64,000 nucleotides of DNA from Prorocentrum cordatum (taxonomy: Eukaryota > Sar > Dinophyceae > Prorocentrales > Prorocentraceae), in assembly GCA_963575745.1 (NCBI GenBank), contig CAUYUJ010018631.1, positions 56,001 through 120,000 of the forward strand. Reading direction: 5' to 3'. Made by a program: the position numbers and the translations under genes. Within the stretch, counting starts at the first letter, position 1. Each line of letters opens with the position of its first letter. Below the pieces are notes generated by a model. The model saw nothing but the letters and a program-made list of their open reading frames with translations. It was not told the DNA's origin and did no database searches. Below, in pieces: positions 36,720-46,876 of this stretch.

Positions 36720-37187
36720 AGAGGGGGAGCAGGAGGAGGAGGAGGAGGGGGAGGAGGAGGAGGAGGGGGAGGAGGAGAAAGAGGAGGAGGAGGATGAGGA
36801 GGCGGAGGAGGAAGAGGAAAACGAGGAGAGGAGGAGGAGGAGGAGGAGGAGGAGGAGGAGGAGGAGGAGGAGGGGAGGAGGAGGAGGAGGAGGAGAGGGA
36901 GGGGAAGGAGGAGTAGGAGGAGGAGGAAGAGGAGGAGGAGAGGAGGAGGAGGAGGAGGAGGAGGAGGAGGAGGAGGAGGAGGAGGAGGAGGAGGAAGAGA
37001 AGGAGGAGGAGGAGGAGGAGGAGGAGGAGGAGGAGGAGGAGGAGGAGGAGGAGGAGGAGGAGGAGGAGGAGGGGGAGGAGGGAGGAGGAGGAAGATGAGA
37101 AGGTGGAGCAGGGGGAAGAGGAGGAGGAGGAGGAGGAGGAGGAGGAGGAGGAGGAGGAGGAGGAGGAGGAGGAGGAGGAAATAGTGG
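36720..37187. repeat. (GAG)n polypurine tract, ~470 bp
   Basis: Nearly uninterrupted purines on the + strand. The poly-Glu (+) and poly-Leu/Ser (-) frames are artefacts. Confidence 0.95.
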
Positions 37188-37280
37188 AGGAGAACATCGT
37201 TTTTTTTGGGGAGGGGCGCTCGGGCCGGCGGCAGTGGCCTCCCCCGGCTGCCGCGCGCGAGGCGACCGGCTCCCGCAGCG

Positions 37281-37409
37281 ATGCGCGGCTTTGGCGGCTG
37301 CGGGCTTGGACCATGGGAGGGCCTCCTCCCTATCCTTCTCCTCCTCGTACTGCTGCTCCTGCAGCAGTCTCCGATCGGCTCGCAGGAATCGCAGATCGAC
37401 CGGATGTAG
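37281..37409 (+). CDS. Possible signal-peptide exon or chance small ORF
   Basis: A 42-codon frame starts at an ATG with a strongly hydrophobic core (LLPILLLLVLLLL) and a Q-Q-S-P-like cleavage region, then ends after SQIDRM. The shape is that of a secretory signal peptide, and it could be a first exon. Hydrophobic runs also arise from CT-rich DNA, so chance is at least as likely. Confidence 0.15.
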   Translation: MRGFGGCGLGPWEGLLPILLLLVLLLLQQSPIGSQESQIDRM

Positions 37410-38170
37410 TCTCTCACTGCTTTCCAGCGATGCAGGAGCCTGTCATGGTGCCCACGGGGCAAGGTCGCGAGGGAAGCAGATGGCGCTTGTTTTTCTACTC
37501 TAGTTTCTCGCCGTGCGTATACGTTACAACACTCCACTGGCAGCGTCATCCATCGAAAGGTTAAGAGAACATGTCTTGCGAACTTAAAGCTGAGACTTTC
37601 TGACACCCACAGGCGCGCCCACATATACGCAGGGGGCAGATGCGGCTACCTTCCACCTGCCATACCACTGCGCTGTTCAATCACGGGTGTCAGAGGGAAG
37701 CGGGTGCCGAATGCGTGCTGTACCGCGCTACTGGCGGCCCACGAAAGTCCCGGGGTCATGACTGCGTGACTTCGTGCACTCCCCCAGGCAACTGCAAGGC
37801 CTAGTGGCGGGATACCATCTCCAGACTCCTACCTTGGACCTTCTTTTCGTCTGCTACAGTGCCCCGACAGCAGCGAAGATAAACGCGTGGATCGAGCAGG
37901 CGATCGACAGGATCAGGTTCCGCATCACATCAGGGATAGGGGGATATCAGCAACGACTTGAGGCTGCATAGGAACTACGAGGGCCAATCGACATACAGTG
38001 GGGGCAGACACACTGGATTCGTGGCCCCGAAGCTCGCGTCTGATATCGGAAGGGCGTTCTGACAGTTGTATGAAGTAGAACTTCGCAGTAGTTACTACGA
38101 TTCATCCACTTTAACTGACTTCAAATATTACCATGGCCTCTGGCCAGTGCCGCCGATCTGGGGGGCTCGG
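37410..38170. other. ~760 bp, no gene recognised
   Basis: Unique-looking sequence with only short open frames. Nothing recognised. Confidence 0.4.
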
Positions 38171-38174
38171 CAAC

Positions 38175-38226
<52 letters not shown>

Positions 38227-38563
38227 GGGTGATGATGATGCTGGTGATGATGATGATTACGATGCTGCTGAAAATGATGATGATCATGATGGTGGCGATG
38301 ATGAACATGATGATGATGAGGATGAGGATGATGAGGATGAGGATGAGGATGATGATGAGGATGATGCTGCTGATGATGAGGATGAGGATGAGGATGAGGA
38401 TGAGGATGAGGATGAGGATGATGGTGATGATGATGCTGATGATGATGCTGATGCTGATGCTGATGCTGATGCTGATGGTGATGATGATGATGATGATGAC
38501 GATGATGATTATGATTATGATGATGATGCTGATGATGATGCTGATGATGATGATGATGATGAT

Positions 38564-38660
<97 letters not shown>

Positions 38661-38665
38661 ACTGC
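38171..38665. repeat. (GAT)n tract, ~490 bp
   Basis: GAT/ATG triplets with GAG and GCT variants, ending in a near-pure run (38563-38660). Poly-Asp, poly-Met and poly-His frames are artefacts. Confidence 0.95.
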
Positions 38666-38754
38666 TGATGATGATCACTTGCATCATGGCCATTGTCATG
38701 GTCTCCATCATGACGATGGTCACGGCGACGGCGCGTTCGGGACGATTCCGGGAC

Positions 38755-38910
38755 CGAGCCCCCGGTGCGGCACCGGGGGGGGAGTCCGGCACCGGAAGGG
38801 GGTGCCGGCACCGGGGTGTGGTGCCGGCACCGGGGGAGGTGCCGGCACCGGCAGGGGGGTGCCGGCTTTCGTGGGGTTGCCGGCACGGGTGGGTGGGTGG
38901 CACCAGGGAG
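38755..38910. repeat. GGTGCCGGCACC-type palindromic repeats, left flank of the LINE
   Basis: Nine or so degenerate ~17-bp units built on the perfect palindrome GGTGCCGGCACC with G-runs between. The same repeat resumes on the far side of the LINE at 45600-45840. Confidence 0.85.
38895..38910. repeat. 16-bp direct repeat, left copy (candidate target-site duplication)
   Basis: GGGTGGCACCAGGGAG, identical to 45599-45614. It abuts the 3' pentanucleotide tail of the minus-strand LINE. Confidence 0.7.
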
Positions 38911-38963
38911 TGGAGTGGAGTGGAGTGGACCCCGTTGCGGACTGCAAGTGACTTCTGACCACA

Positions 38964-41900
38964 CTAAGGAAGAGCTCTCGATCGCCTTGCCTTCTGCTCG
39001 GCTTGGCTGAGGACCTTCGGCTGCTTATTAGCAGCGATCCGATCGAGATATTCACGTCGTGCTTTGGTCAAACTCTGGGGCCCAGGACACGGGGCACCCA
39101 GGGACCTCAACTGCTTTTCAGCAATAGCCCCGCAGAGGCTGCAAAACCAAACTCCGAGGGTAGTATGGACGTTCAGAGTGTGAGACACCTGGGCCCAGCC
39201 CCCCATGACATGCACTCTAGAACCTACCTTAGGAGACATGATCACGCCATCAACATTCAATAACTGAGGGCACTCGGTGCCCCACCAGGCTTTCATCTTG
39301 GCCTTCGTGGCCGACGAAAAACACCGAAAACACTTCTGCTTGCAATCGGACAATCTATGCGGGGAGAGGAGGGAAGAGACAGCAGCAGCAGAAGGAGGAG
39401 GTGGAGGGCGGTCCTGGGCCACACGGCCTCTGGTTCTCACCTCGCGCTCGGCCTCTTCCGTGGCCTTCATGCTGTCAAGAGCCGCTCGCAGAAGGCGGAG
39501 CCGTACAAGATATGCACGTCGCTCGTGCTGCAATACTCTGGCCAGATCGGCTTTGGCTATCTGGGCCTCCATTGCCGCCACCCCCGCCAGCTCGTCCACG
39601 ATGGTGTTGCCCACGACCAGGGCGGACACCCCATGTCCACGAGCCACATCCGCGGCAGTCAAATGGGAATGCGTGAACAAAACCGTGATGCTTCGTCCTC
39701 GTGCCAACTCTCCAACTTCACGCCACAGATCAGCGTCTTCACCAGACGGTCGAAGATGAGTGCCAGCATACCATCCTGCAACCACCGAGTCACAGTCGGA
39801 CACATAGACCATTGCGCCTCGCGAGCCCCACAGCGCCACGGCCAGCGCCTTGAGCTCGCCGCGCGGCACGACCTGCCGTGGGCCCACCAGCGGACCGCGG
39901 ACCGCGGCCATCGCCGCGTAGCCCCGCATGTGGACCACCGCCAGGCCCACACGACGCAGGCGTGCCGACGCCGTGAACTTGCTGCCCGACGCGTCGCCGA
40001 ACAGCCACAGCGGGTCGGCGGCAGTGCCCTCGCCGAAGACGCCCTCGTCGAACGAGTTGAGACCAGCGACCGTCCACGTCGCCTCCTGGCAAGGCTCAGG
40101 CACTTGCACCCACCCCGCTGGGAGGAGGCCTCGGAGCCAGAAGCCCTCGTCCGCCTCAGCCTGCGCGCAGGCCAGCGCCACGAACGTGTCGGAGTCCGCG
40201 TAGGCCTTGGAGCCCTGGTTCCTGTCACAAATCCACGCCCTATGCATGGGGCTTTCATCATACTGCTTACACCTGTCACATGTGGCGTTGCCACGGTACG
40301 ATTTGAGAAACTGCTTTTTCCGCAACTTGGTCCAGAAACCACCAGTGGCGATATTGAGCATCACCTCCTCCAGTCGAGGATCTTGTGCCCCCAGCTGTTT
40401 GAGCAAAAGCCGATATGATTCTGAGTCAACTCCTCCAGCTAGCCCACTTCCACAATAATGAGCCTCAGCATGCTGCCACAGTCGCCGTCGAGCCGTGTGT
40501 CGGATATCCGCCACCAGAGGGGCATGAGTATCCAACCATTTATTGCCCGTGTAGATGTGATCTGGAAACTGCCACTCCTCCGTCGTGCCCTTGTCCCCTT
40601 GGTAAGACCAGGCACTAGGTGACATTGGCTGCCAATCCACACGAAGCAACTGAAGCACCGTTGCCGAGATGGGGCCCTGTACTCTCTTAATCTGGTCCCT
40701 CGGTGAGGCCCCCTGCATTGATGCGACCACCTGCGGCCACACACGTGCCACGCCACGCCGAAGATCAGGATGAGCCTGCCATATCGTGAGCCAAGTATCG
40801 ATATGCCGAAAGGGATACGCAATGGCAGGATCGCCCTGTGGGGCGCGCAACTCCAACAGCGTGGTGAGGCATCTCCCTGCCGTTGGTGCTGCACATGCTC
40901 CTGCGAGGCGTCGTCGGGAGTCAGTAAGCCGGCTGCCAAACACTCCGTGAACTTGAAACCTGTACGTGCCAGCCGGCTGTCCGCCAGCCTTCTCGAGGCG
41001 AGAAATTTGATGATATTTTTTGGATGCTTGCGAAAACCTCTTGATGTTTGCACTCATTTGCTTGTGCTTGCGATCTCGCTCCGTGCGTGTGGCTCTTCCT
41101 CTCCGTCCACCGCTGAAGTCGATGCCGAGGTACGGAGCCTGCTGGACAGCTTGAATTCTAAAGCCCCGAATCCGTACAGCACGTACAATCTTGACCGCAT
41201 CCTCCTTATGAGTGCATAAAACAACAGGTTTCGGAGACACTTTCAATTTCTGGGCAGCGAGTTCCCGACAAGTATTCACAATAAATTTGATGAGGCTGTG
41301 TACCACTTCTTGCCGTGAGCCCACCACCTTTTGTGATATATCGTCAACCCACAAGCGATGCCCCATGTTCGGACTCGCTTGGGCAACTTTGCGCATGACG
41401 AAATGGGTCATGATGCGTGCGAATCCGGTGCCGCTTCGTAATCCTTGAACCACCGAGTGGGATGGTGCAATTGGGTCCGTCGCTGCGCCATTCTGTAATA
41501 AAGCCCGACAAACAATACACTGCAGAAGTTCCAGACATAAAATGACTGGGGGGAACGATAATCGCAGCGCTGCTCTGGCAAGCAAGTGCCATGGGATGGA
41601 GTCGTAGAACTCCTGGACGTCAGTCAAAGCATGTCCATAGTAGGCCCTGAGGTAGGCCTCCCTGAGACACGAGTTGCCAGCCACCGCCGCGTCCCACGCC
41701 TCCGTATGGTCCTTAGACCAATCTTGCACATGAGGTTCTCTGATGAGCGACCACATGCGCCCCAACATGGAGACGAGCCCGATGGCCCTGTCCTTGGTGA
41801 CGACCCTCTTTGGGATGAGACGGCACATACTGCATGGTCTGCACTGGCCATGCGAGCTGCTGTTCCACTGCGTTCAATATCAAGGCCAATTCGCATACTG

Positions 41901-44324
41901 CTGCAATCGGCAGGCGTTGATAGTCAAGTGGTGTGAACATATCGACGCCTAAACCTGCCCGGGGCTTCATCTTTCCCGAAACACGATAAATGTCAGCTGC
42001 CGTAAACGACTCCATCGGTTCCAACTGAGCAGCCTGCTTGATTTCACGAAAGAGATCCACTGTACCTGCACGATCAATGGCCTTGGGAGCCCACAACTTC
42101 TGGTAGACCCGTCGCTTGCAGTCCATAAGATCACGAGGATGAAAAACCACATTGTTGCTGCCGTCCAAGACCTCATTCGGAGGGAGCGGTTGCGGCTTAA
42201 GAGATCTGTGAAGGACCCCCAGCGCCGACGGCTCAACAACCCAAGATTTGAACTCTTCCAAGGAATTGCGTACCGCTGCACGCTGCGCTCGATCTTTGAC
42301 CCTTCTGGCCATGTCCACGAACGACTCAAGAAGGGGGAGCACATGCTGACACGGCTGATTCAAAACGTGCAGAACCTGCTGCAAAGGTGGATCACGACCG
42401 TCGCGAAGAAGTGTGTGCACTCCCTCAGGCCTGCTTCCAACAAGACAACTGCACGCCACGGTGTACTGCTCAATCTGCTTGGGACCATTGCCCCTCGCAC
42501 GATGACGATGTATGCCCTGTAAAACGGTGTGGGCACGCGTCCACCATTGCGCCTTCTGGTCACGCAGAGGCACATCACGAGTATGTTGAGCCTGTCGCAG
42601 CGGCTTCACCGTAAACTTGGGCCCACTGGTGCGCGAAACCGAAGTAGACGACGATGCAGACTGCAGTCCATGGTGGTGTAAAATCGCTCTCTCCGCGGTC
42701 TCGGCCCACGAAGCGTACATTCCCGAAACAACTGTGCAACTCTCTCGCGCGAGCGAAAAGGCTACGGAGGACAAAAGCGGAGGGGGGACCGAGGAGACAG
42801 GAGAAGCCCCTGGGGTGAAGCCCACCTGGACCCGACAATCGTGCCACAGCTGATCTGGGACATAAAAGTTGATGGTCTCAGGAGGGGGCTCACCAGGGGC
42901 TGGACTTGAAACTTCTGGGGGGGGGGGGGGGGCTGGGTTCCCATGTTTATAGAATGCCCGGCTTCAGGATTGGCTGACACGCTGCTTGAATTCGAAGGAA
43001 GGCTGGCAGACCCTAACCCCGAAGCTGTGGAGGGTCCGCTCGCCTGGGAGTTCACGTTCAAAACCTGCGCCCACTGAGTGCTGTCCATCTCTGTGCCGTT
43101 CGCCTCACCACCAGGCCGGATGACGGGGGCCTCGGGCAGGGGGGGGGGGGGGAAGCAGGAGCAGCAGGCGCAGCATGAGCAGCAGCAAAAAGCGACGGGT
43201 CAGGACAGAAGTTGAGCTCTTCGGCCCATGGGTCCTCCTCTTCGCCTAGTTCGAATTCATCCTCGTCGGGATCGAGAGCCTCGGGGACAGCAGGGGCCAC
43301 CAGGCCCTCGGACGGCGGATGAGGCTGAGAGCTCCGATCTTCGAGGACATCCCCACATAAGGTGTGAAACTTTTCCCTACGACGAGCGAGGGCCTCCGCG
43401 CGAGCAATCTGCAAATTCGCTTTCTGTCTCTGGGACTTGGAGCCTTCCTTGGGCCCCGCCCGAGGCCGAGGACACTGAGGTAGCTTCGCTGGAAGCTCTA
43501 GAACACGAGTCATCAGCTGGAGGGCGGAGGAGCGCAAGCTCACCACTAGTGCACAATGAGGCTTCCAGGGAACATCTTTGACTGCAGAAATGTCTCGCGC
43601 GAAGGGCACTGCAGACTCACTCATTACAAGGTAATCAAGCATGGTGTCAGGACCGTTTTCCCTGCGAGCAAGTGCCCTCGATGTTCGGAGCCGTGCGCGC
43701 AACCCCGTGAACCTTGGCCGCGAAACAGGACTGCTCGAGAACCTTCGGTGACATGTTGAAATCGCCAATGATCACCCATGGCATCTTGACCGACTGTACT
43801 AAAGCACCGATCCGTTGAAAGCGGGCGCTGTTCTTGGACCGCATACCGATGCTCGGGTGGCCGTACAGCAAGATAACTAGGCAAGAATATCCTGTCATGT
43901 GAATGACAGTGGGCAGGAAGCCGTCGAGCGACTTATGACGACCTTCACGAAGGTGACGAGACGCTATCTTGGCTTCCTTGAGCACATGCATCTGTAGATG
44001 ACGCTGCGCCGGCATGACGTCGCCCCCCTCATTGGAGCGCCCCTCAGCCTTTGCAGCCGCAACTTTGTTCGTAGGTCGAGCAGCGCTGTGGTGAAGTCTC
44101 AGCTTGCACGCAAGAGTTTTAGCCGACCAATCTCGTAACTCCGACTCTTTGTGCACATGAGTCTCGACGAGGCCCCAGAATTCGTATTGACCAGCTCGAG
44201 CGCTGATGTACTTCCACGACTTGTCTGACAACATTGTGATATTCGCGTAGAACAACCTGGCAATTTCATCGTCAGACTCCCCTGCCTTCTCTTGTGCGGG
44301 AGAAGGCGAACCTGCTACAGCTAG
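38964..44324 (-). pseudogene. LINE ORF2: endonuclease - reverse transcriptase - RNase H, frameshifted
   Basis: Pieces in order are as follows. The endonuclease (44324-43657) has FWGLVETHV (catalytic Glu) and VIIGDFNMSP. After a shift in CAGGGAAAAC (about 43655) come LDYLVMS and WKPHCALVV, the last endonuclease motifs. A shift in G14 (43139-43152) and another in G16 (42917-42932) bridge a low-complexity linker. The RT starts in the third frame (LEPMESFTAADIYRVSGKMK) and changes frame near 41830. The long final piece of 954 codons holds RT block A (DVQEFYDS), block B (GLRSGTGFA), the WVDD catalytic box, and an RNase H with all four acids (FGDASG, RGELKAL, VSDCDS, TIVDELAG). A Cys set (CKQKCFRC ... 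CSLCGA) precedes the stop at 38964. Confidence 0.85.
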
Positions 44325-45452
44325 TCAAGCCGCAGCACCGCTCGCGGCGTCGCCCTTCCCCTTGGACTTCGCCTTGAGCTGCTCCGCCTCGAACTTCGCA
44401 CGTGAGATGCGCTCAGCTGCCTCCTTCATCTTGGCCTGGTATTCCTCGCCCTTCTTCTGACCATCAGAAGCCGCTGCCGCCGCCGATGCCTCAGGGCCCG
44501 CCGATGCCCCACCCCCGCCGCCAGCCGCCTGCCCCTCCTGAGTGGGGGGCCCACCGCCGCCGCCTGGTGTGGCACCGCCACTGGTGCTGCGCCGCTTCTT
44601 GGCCATGCGCTCAGTAAGCGCCGCCTTCTGCTCCTGGAGCTGCTGCAGCCACATCTGCACCTCCGCCTCCTTCTCCTCCATCTGCGTCTTCACGCCCTGA
44701 AGCTGCGTCTGGAGCGCCTGCAGCGCCGTCTTCTCAGCCTCGGACGGCTCTAGCTCGTCGATCGCGTCGAAGAACTTCTCGTCCCATTGCACCTGGAACA
44801 AGGGGCCTCCCTGCGCTGGCGGGGGCATGTCAGCCTGGATGACTGCTGCCTGCGCATGGGCCACCGCGGCGCTGCGCTTGGCCTCCTCGGCCTGCGCCAG
44901 CGCCGAGGCGGCCTGCTGCTCCTTCTCCTCCGCCGCTGCCAGATTGCCGCGGAGGCGAAGGACGCTCTGCACCGCCTGCTGGTGGAGGTGCTCGGCGTTG
45001 CGCCGAGCGCCCTCCGCGCGACGAATGGCGTCGGCTGGGCTCTCCTGAGCCTTGGCGCCCGCCGCCGCCTCCTGCTCGAGGACCGCGATCTGCGCCTGCA
45101 GCGCCTGCTGCACCTGCTGGTTGCCCGCGGCTGCCGCCGCCTGCTGGAGGAGCAGGGCTGCGCTGGGCTAGGCCCCGCGTCCGCCCTTGCCCCTGCCAAG
45201 CGAAGCACCCCGCGGGCCTTTGAGGATGCCTGGCGGGAGGGGCGCCTGCAGCTGACCACCCCCTCCCATGCCGTCATCACAATCGTAGAACGTGTCGTCG
45301 CTGAATTGCGCCTTCTTCAAGCCCATGTACAACGTCACGGGCTTGTTGCAGTGCTGGCAGAAACAGCCATTGCCTGCCAAGATGCTGTTCCACTCACACC
45401 GCTTGCACCCAGAGCAGCGGGACCAAAGCTGCTGCTGCTTGGCACCCGTCAT
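44325..45452 (-). pseudogene. LINE ORF1: Cys-rich N-terminus and coiled coil, one in-frame TAG
   Basis: From the ATG at 45452, residues 10-35 hold W-x2-C-x2-C-x2-C ... C-x-C-x2-C, a zinc-ribbon-like set (Cys13, 16, 19, 30, 32, 35). After 94 codons an in-frame TAG (45170-45168) interrupts. The same frame then runs on for about 280 codons of Ala/Gln/Glu-rich coiled coil, a Gly-rich linker, and a basic KAKSKGKG tail, ending at a TGA (44327-44325). ORF1 proteins of LINEs bind RNA and multimerise through such coiled coils. The endonuclease follows in the same frame after that TGA. Confidence 0.7.
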
Positions 45453-45598
45453 GGCTGCAACGAAGATTGAACCGAACCCTCTGTGTTAGTTGAGACTGCA
45501 GTGCGCTGGCCTGCACCGAAGTCTAATCCCCCAAGCGCTGCGCGGAAGCCCAGAGGGATGGACTCCAGCAAAATGCTCGAGCCCAAGTTGCTTGAGCT

Positions 45599-45614
45599 GG
45601 GTGGCACCAGGGAG
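45599..45614. repeat. 16-bp direct repeat, right copy (candidate target-site duplication)
   Basis: GGGTGGCACCAGGGAG, identical to 38895-38910, at the 5' end of the minus-strand LINE. Confidence 0.7.
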
Positions 45615-45845
45615 GGGGGGCTGGCACCAAGGAGCGGGTGTCGGCATGCATCGGGGGGGGTGGGGGCGGCATGCGCCAGGGAGGGGTGCTGCACCGGGGG
45701 GGGGGGGGGGGCGCCCGGAGGCCAGCGCCGCGGGGGGGGGGGCCGGCGCCGGGGGGGGGTGCCAGCACCGAAGGGGGTGCCGGCACCGAGGGAGCTGCCC
45801 TCACCGGGCCTCTGGTGCCGGCCCCGGGGAAGGGGTCTGTCGGGG
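45600..45845. repeat. GGTGCCGGCACC-type repeats, right flank of the LINE
   Basis: Units such as GGGGGTGCCAGCACCGAAGG and GGGTGCCGGCACCGAGGG with long G-runs. Same type and orientation as 38755-38910. Worn units continue to about 46095. Confidence 0.8.
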
Positions 45846-46188
45846 GTGGACAGACCTCCTACCCGGACACGTCGATTAGTGAATTGGCCGTTTTCGGTTC
45901 GCGAGAGGGCGTCGCGGCCGTCATTTTTGCGGGTCCAGGTCCGTCGGTTTCGGTCCCAGGCTGTTTTCACGAAGGGGAGGTTTACTAAAGGGAGGTTTGT
46001 CCACCGCCGAGTCTGGCGTTTTGGGAGGGGGTGCGGCCTCTGGTGCTGGCCCTGGGGAAGGAGTCCGGCGTTGGGGGGGCGGGGGTGCTAGAGGGAGGGG
46101 GCCTCTCCGAAGTAGAATGAGAGAGGGGTGGAGGGGAAAAATTGAGATGGGGGGAGTGGGGAGGCTGCAGAGCGAAGAGAGGGGGGGC

Positions 46189-46247
46189 TGCAGAGCGAAG
46201 CTTGCCCCCTCTCCCTTCTTGCGAGGTCGCGCAAGCTTCGCTCTGCA
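46189..46247. repeat. 17-bp perfect inverted repeat with 25-nt loop
   Basis: TGCAGAGCGAAGCTTGC (46189-46205) is the exact reverse complement of 46231-46247. A partial third copy (GGCTGCAGAGCGAAG) lies just upstream at about 46163. It lies downstream of the minus-strand gene's last possible exon. Confidence 0.9.
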
Positions 46248-46323
46248 CCGGGGGAGGGGGAGGAAGGGAAGTGAGGGGGCAAAGGGGATTTTTGGATTGC
46301 GCTCTGATTCGCCGAGGAGATGG

Positions 46324-46494
46324 TCAGCTTGGTGCGGCACTCGCCAGCTGCTGGCAGAAACGCGCGGCATCTAGCAGCACGGGCGCCAAGGTTTGGTGAA
46401 TCTCCCCCCCCCGTCCTGTCCCCGCATGCCCCCAGATTGGACGGAACTGTACGGGGCTGGCACGACTAATGGCCAGCTCGACGTAGCTCTCATT
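46324..46494 (-). CDS. Possible terminal exon of an unknown gene
   Basis: On the minus strand a pyrimidine-rich run ending CTTCCGGTGCAG is followed by 57 codons (starting NESYVELAISRASPVQF, ending QQLASAAPS) and TGA. The acceptor context is good and the residue mix is protein-like, with no domain recognised. It could be an alternative last exon of the gene at 46877-48937 (phase 0 would fit) or belong to another gene. Confidence 0.3.
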   Translation of the reverse strand, partial: NESYVELAISRASPVQFRPIWGHAGTGRGGEIHQTLAPVLLDAARFCQQLASAAPS

Positions 46495-46876
46495 CTGCAC
46501 CGGAAGGGAAGGATAAGGGGCAACACTCAGGGGAGGTATGATAAGATCCGAGAAGAGAGAGTAAAACTGGGACGCGTATCCAAACTTTCCAGCTCGGTAG
46601 GAGGGCGGACCGAGGGGGAGAGTCGCGAATAGGCTGCCTGACCACTCCGACCCGACTGAGCTCCTATAGTGTGGTGCCGCACAAGGAACGTACAACAACA
46701 GTTCGTCTTCCCGAGAGGAGAAGGAAAAACATCTTCGCGCCCTGACGCCCGGAAACGTAAGTCGAGACGGCGGCGGAAAACCGTGCGATTATCGCCGCGC
46801 TAGTCCGAGGGAGGGCGCGGGAGGGCAGATTTGGCGCGACAAAAACATCCTCCCAGCCAGTCCTCCACATGTGCAA

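Larger units (their letters stand above)
38911..45598 (-). mobile_element. Near full-length non-LTR retrotransposon (endonuclease-RT-RNase H)
   Basis: Reading the minus strand, the order is a ~146-nt leader, a Cys-rich/coiled-coil ORF1, an APE-type endonuclease, a reverse transcriptase, RNase H, a C-terminal Cys motif, a short 3' UTR and a tail of about four CCACT pentamers (38911-38930 on +). The element is flanked by identical 16-bp repeats and lies within a GGTGCCGGCACC array found on both sides. Length is ~6.7 kb. Coding is interrupted by two stops and four single-base frameshifts, so this copy is not expected to move by itself unless some breaks are sequencing errors. Confidence 0.85.

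Noticed and set aside
39357-40418. Plus-strand frames (353 and 160 codons) opposite the LINE RNase H
   Set aside because: Antisense shadows; the minus frame carries the full RT and RNase H motif series.
44787-45470. Plus-strand 227-codon frame opposite LINE ORF1
   Set aside because: Antisense of an Ala/Gln-rich coiled coil, which is always open; no independent evidence.
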